8,333 nt of DNA from contig JAICTW010000079.1 in the NCBI GenBank assembly GCA_025936195.1, forward strand, positions 1 to 8,333, in the 5' to 3' direction. This document shows, piece after piece, positions 6,155 to 8,333 of this stretch (its first letter is position 1; the number at the start of each line of letters is the position of its first letter). The stretch comes from Flavisolibacter sp. GTDB taxonomy: Bacteria > Bacteroidota > Bacteroidia > Chitinophagales > Chitinophagaceae. Under the pieces are notes generated by a model. That model did not search any database and was not told the DNA's origin. It saw only the letters and a program-made list of their open reading frames with translations. The position numbers and the translations under genes were made by a program.

Positions 6155-7540
6155 ATGGCTACAGTTGACCTGGTAATGCCTAAGATGGGCGAAAGCATAA
6201 TGGAAGCAACCATTCTGAAGTGGCACAAACAATCTGGCGATCCCATAAAAATGGATGAAACGGTTTTGGAAATTGCTACAGATAAAGTAGATACCGAAGT
6301 ACCCTCCACCGCTGAAGGAACCATCTCCGAAATTTTGTTTAATGTGAATGATGTAGTACCGGTAGGAACTGTGATTGCACGGATCAAAACCGGTGCTGAA
6401 GCTGAAACTCACGATAGACCTGTTCAACCGCAGCCGCAAGTTCAAAGCCATAAGCCACAAGAATCTACTGCACACAAACCATCTTCCATAAACGAAGCAA
6501 CTACAAACTACAATCCCGATAGCTATCGGGAACAAACAACAAACTTAAATAGTAACCGCTTCTACTCTCCTCTTGTTTTGAACATAGCCGCGCAGGAAGG
6601 CGTGAGCATGAGCGAACTGGAAAAAATCCATGGTACAGGTAATGAAGGAAGAGTAACCAAGAGAGATATTTTGCAGTACGTAAATGAAAGGAAAGGAACA
6701 AGACACAAAGAGCAAGGCACAGGAGTCAGTAATTCGCAACTTGCAGTTAGCAGAGAACAAGCATCAGAAAATGCGCAACCTCATAAGGAAGTTTCAACTA
6801 CCAACTACCAGGTACCTACTGCCTATTCAGGCAATGTGGAGATCATTGAAATGGACCGTATGCGCAAGCTGATTGCCGACCACATGGTACGCAGTAAACA
6901 CACATCGCCGCATGTAACTTCTTTCAGTGAAGCCGATGTAACGAATCTGGTAATGTGGCGTGAAAAAGTAAAGAAGGATTTTGAAAAACGCGAAGGCACA
7001 AAGATCACCTTTACTCCATTGTTCATTGAAGCCATTGTTCGCTGCATTAAAAAATTCCCGCTGATCAATAGCTCACTGGATGGCGATAAGATTATTGTGA
7101 AAAAGGACATCAACATTGGAATGGCAACGGCATTACCCAGTGGAAATCTGATCGTGCCCGTGATTCGCAACGCGGATCAACTAAATTTAGTTGGATTGGC
7201 CAAACAAGTGAATGCGCTTGCCGAAAATGCCCGCAACAATAAATTGCGTCCCGAAGATATTTCCGATGGAACGTTTACACTTACCAATGTAGGAACCTTT
7301 GGAAGCTTGATGGGAACTCCTATCATCAATCAGCCGCAGGTGGCGATACTTGCTGTAGGCGCTATAAAAAAACGTCCGGTGGTTATTGAAACACCTCACG
7401 GTGACAGTATTGCCATCCGTCACATGATGTATCTTTCGATGAGTTATGATCACAGAATTATTGATGGAAGTCTGGGTGCAACTTTTTTAACCGGGGTGGC
7501 TAATGAATTGGAGAAGTTTGATGGAGATAGAGAGTTTTAA
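6155..7540 (+). CDS. 2-oxo acid dehydrogenase complex E2 (dihydrolipoyl acyltransferase)
   Basis: A 461-residue E2 with the standard order of domains. The lipoyl domain is at 2-77 (MPKMGESIMEATI) with the lipoyl-lysine K44 in ATDKVDTE. The peripheral-subunit-binding domain is at about 136-177 (YSPLVLNIAAQEGVSMSEL, GNEGRVTKRDIL). The acyltransferase core runs from about 226 to 461, with GTFGSLMGTPIINQPQVAIL and the active-site motif SYDHRIIDG (H433, D437). It transfers the acyl group from the E1-bound intermediate to CoA in the cytoplasm and forms the complex core. Sequence alone does not settle whether the complex uses 2-oxoglutarate, branched-chain oxo acids or pyruvate, and no E1 or E3 gene is in the window. 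The two linkers (about 80-135 and 178-225) are low-complexity and contain repeat-derived DNA. Length is normal. It follows cinA on the same strand but probably has its own promoter. Confidence 0.94.
   Translation: MATVDLVMPKMGESIMEATILKWHKQSGDPIKMDETVLEIATDKVDTEVPSTAEGTISEILFNVNDVVPVGTVIARIKTGAEAETHDRPVQPQPQVQSHKPQESTAHKPSSINEATTNYNPDSYREQTTNLNSNRFYSPLVLNIAAQEGVSMSELEKIHGTGNEGRVTKRDILQYVNERKGTRHKEQGTGVSNSQLAVSREQASENAQPHKEVSTTNYQVPTAYSGNVEIIEMDRMRKLIADHMVRSKHTSPHVTSFSEADVTNLVMWREKVKKDFEKREGTKITFTPLFIEAIVRCIKKFPLINSSLDGDKIIVKKDINIGMATALPSGNLIVPVIRNADQLNLVGLAKQVNALAENARNNKLRPEDISDGTFTLTNVGTFGSLMGTPIINQPQVAILAVGAIKKRPVVIETPHGDSIAIRHMMYLSMSYDHRIIDGSLGATFLTGVANELEKFDGDREF
6514..6531. repeat. 18-bp perfect palindrome inside the first E2 linker
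   Basis: TCCCGATAGCTATCGGGA is its own reverse complement. It is translated in frame as part of NPDSYREQ (about residues 120-127) in the linker between the lipoyl and subunit-binding domains. From memory this palindrome is a frequent interspersed motif in Bacteroidota genomes. Its presence in a tolerant linker suggests it arrived as a repeat rather than evolving as protein sequence. Confidence 0.7.
6686..6830 (+). repeat. Repeat-like low-complexity DNA encoding the second E2 linker
   Basis: The DNA between the subunit-binding and catalytic domains is rich in short related words: AAGACACAAAGAGCAAGGCACAG, then AACTTGCAGTTAGCAGAGAAC, then CAACTACCAACTACCAGG. It encodes the low-complexity linker RHKEQGTGVSNSQLA through TTNYQVPTAYSG. 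Similar CAACTACCAACTACC and ACAAGACAC-type tracts are, from memory, common in Bacteroidota intergenic DNA. Exact repeat boundaries cannot be set from one copy. Confidence 0.4.
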
Positions 7541-7541
7541 A

Positions 7542-7584
7542 GCCCCTGTCCCCTAAAGGGGAGACTTAGGTCGGAGAGATTTTT
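7542..7584 (+). repeat. Hairpin repeat immediately after the E2 stop (copy B of the cinA-insert end repeat)
   Basis: The 43-base unit starts two bases after the E2 stop codon. It has a CCCCT-AA-AGGGG hairpin (7550-7561), then ACTTAGGTCGGAGAG and a T-rich end. It matches the reverse complement of 5144-5187 at 33 of 43 positions with one gap. The hairpin stem is kept, with a C-G pair in copy A replaced by T-A here. It may also work as the E2 transcription terminator, since a T-rich run (7580-7588) follows, but the run is about 19 bases beyond the stem, so a classical intrinsic terminator is doubtful. Confidence 0.7.
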
Positions 7585-7644
7585 ATTTTCTCAGTTGTTC
7601 TTTAAAGCAGTTCCTTACTGAATGCAACAGTTCTCTAATTGCAA

Positions 7645-7698
7645 GCAAAGATCCCTTTCCGCATTTTGCGGGGACAGGCTGTCCTTCGGGATGACAAG
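7645..7698 (-). repeat. Interspersed hairpin repeat, unit 1 (CTTGTCATCCCGA type)
   Basis: On the minus strand the unit begins CTTGTCATCCCGAAGG and ends GGAAAGGGATCTTTGC. ATCCC (7692-7688) pairs with GGGAT (7655-7651). Inside this closing stem sit two abutting perfect hairpins: GGACAG/CTGTCC (7672-7684, one-base loop) and CCGCA/TGCGG (7659-7671, three-base loop). The unit therefore has a three-way-junction shape. Short intergenic units starting TTGTCATCCCGA are, from memory, common in Bacteroidota. Confidence 0.6.
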
Positions 7699-7761
7699 CG
7701 AGAGTGTTATAGATTGTAACTCTCCAACGCTAAGAAAGCTCAGAATCAATAAAGCCTCTTA

Positions 7762-7791
7762 CTTGTCATGCTGACGTAGGAAGCATCTATA
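7762..7791 (+). repeat. Interspersed hairpin repeat, unit 2 (CTTGTCATGCTGA type)
   Basis: The unit reads CTTGTCATGCTGACGTAGG then AAGCATCTATA. ATGCT (7768-7772) pairs with AGCAT (7782-7786). It begins with the same CTTGTCAT as unit 1 and keeps the same layout (CTTGTC, five-base stem, spacer, complementary stem, CT), but lacks the two inner hairpins. It is divergently oriented to unit 1. Confidence 0.6.
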
Positions 7792-8042
7792 CTTAATGCT
7801 TTAAAGAATAATTGAAAACAGTAGCGAGCGTCGAATATGTCGAATAGAATTACAAAGCGTAAAAGAGTGCGACGCAAGAGAAGCCAAATAGTAGCAATGC
7901 AGATCGGCTCATAAAAAATCCTCAACAGTTTTTTTATTCCAGCAATTAAATACTGTAATCCATCACACAATTAGAACTGTTTCTCCCAGCAATAAATTAA
8001 TCCAACAATCAAACACCAGCTCAATACTTTAAACCGGTTTCA

Positions 8043-8333
8043 CTATTTCTCCAAAGCCTGCAAAATATCATTCAAAATATCATCCCTATTTTCCAATCCC
8101 ACCGAAATGCGGATTATGCCTGGTGTAATGCCAACAGCCAGCCGTTCTTCCTTACTCAATTTTGCATGTGTGGTACTTGCCGGATGCGAAGCGATACTTT
8201 TTGTATCACCAAGATTAGCCGTTAAAGAAAAAATTTTCAAACGATCTAAAAATTTACGTCCGCCTTCCAGTCCTTCTTTCAATTCAAAACAAAAAAGCCC
8301 GCCACCATTTTCCATTTGCTTTTTGGCAACTTC
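8043..8333 (-). CDS. PLP-dependent Cys/Met-metabolism enzyme, C-terminal part (O-succinyl/O-acetylhomoserine sulfhydrylase or cystathionine gamma-synthase type)
   Basis: The last 96 codons of a leftward gene, ending in TAG at 8045-8043. The rest lies beyond the right edge. The visible part is the C-terminal domain of the Cys/Met-metabolism PLP enzyme family: GGGLFCFELKEG, SLTANLGDTKSIASHPASTTH, AGI-like VGITPGIIRISVGLEN, and a final helix DDILNDILQALEK. In this family the SHPASTTH loop lies near the active site and the R of RISVG binds the substrate carboxylate. NLGDTKS and the IRISVGLEN end resemble MetZ-type O-succinylhomoserine sulfhydrylases more than MetY, but the active-site lysine region is outside the window, so the substrate is not decided. 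Its likely role is sulfur incorporation into homocysteine or cystathionine in the cytoplasm. Confidence 0.88.
   Translation of the reverse strand, partial: EVAKKQMENGGGLFCFELKEGLEGGRKFLDRLKIFSLTANLGDTKSIASHPASTTHAKLSKEERLAVGITPGIIRISVGLENRDDILNDILQALEK

Larger units (their letters stand above)
7541..8042. other. 502-bp convergent intergenic gap with interspersed repeats and no convincing gene
   Basis: The gap lies between the E2 gene and the leftward PLP-enzyme gene. It holds the hairpin repeat at 7542-7584, two units of a second repeat family (7645-7698 and 7762-7791), and an A-rich stretch with a short tandem GTCGAATA pair (7830-7837 and 7839-7846). The only open frames are short (for example 74 codons on the minus strand, 7970-7746), overlap the repeats and have no recognisable protein character. 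No tRNA, ncRNA or clear bidirectional terminator was recognised. AAACCGGTTT (8031-8040) is a small palindrome just after the PLP-enzyme stop. Confidence 0.6.

Noticed and set aside
7746..7970. 74-codon minus-strand open frame in the intergenic gap
   Set aside because: It overlaps repeat unit 2 and has no protein-like character or ribosome-binding context.
8031..8040. AAACCGGTTT palindrome after the PLP-enzyme stop as a terminator
   Set aside because: It is a 10-bp palindrome without a loop and without a following T run on the relevant strand. It is too short to support a terminator call.
7541..8042. tRNA, small RNA or CRISPR array in the intergenic gap
   Set aside because: No cloverleaf, no TTC-arm motif with matching acceptor stem, and no regularly spaced direct repeats were seen.

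Overview
The window looks like chromosomal DNA from a member of the Bacteroidota, probably a Chitinophagia or Sphingobacteriia relative. The evidence is an STN/CarboxypepD-reg TonB-dependent receptor paired with a DUF4249 lipoprotein, AT-rich DNA with few Shine-Dalgarno sites, and GC-rich hairpin repeats of the kind scattered through Bacteroidota genomes. The genus cannot be read from the sequence.

Layout. Positions 1-4032 hold a three-gene minus-strand operon. It runs from a secreted protein of unknown function (4032-3340) to a 922-residue TonB-dependent outer-membrane receptor (3356-588) and then to a DUF4249 lipoprotein (588 to beyond position 1), with overlaps or near-abutting junctions. 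A 181-bp divergent intergenic region separates it from cinA (4214-6007, plus). After a 147-bp gap that can fold, a 2-oxo acid dehydrogenase E2 gene follows (6155-7540, plus). A 502-bp gap without a convincing gene (7541-8042) is filled with interspersed repeats. The 3' edge carries the C-terminal part of a minus-strand PLP-dependent sulfhydrylase/cystathionine-synthase-type enzyme.

The most striking object is inside cinA. Its first domain is interrupted in frame at a surface-loop position by about 525 bp (4664-5188). This insert encodes a complete-looking DUF559 (PD-(D/E)XK, Vsr-like) nuclease domain, and its two ends are GC-rich hairpin repeats. The right-end repeat recurs in the opposite orientation directly after the E2 stop codon (33 of 43 aligned positions identical, plus one gap). 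This points to a mobile family that can land either as a bare hairpin repeat or as a nuclease-carrying in-frame domain insertion. The insert shows no intein splice signals.

The E2 gene also seems to have absorbed repeat DNA. An 18-bp perfect palindrome and low-complexity repeat-like DNA sit in its two flexible interdomain linkers. The downstream gap holds two divergent copies of a second hairpin repeat whose closing stem differs by compensatory changes.

The genes do not form one pathway. The minus-strand operon builds an outer-membrane uptake system of unknown substrate. CinA is NMN-recycling/ADP-ribose-type housekeeping, E2 belongs to central or branched-chain oxo-acid metabolism, and the last gene to methionine/cysteine biosynthesis.
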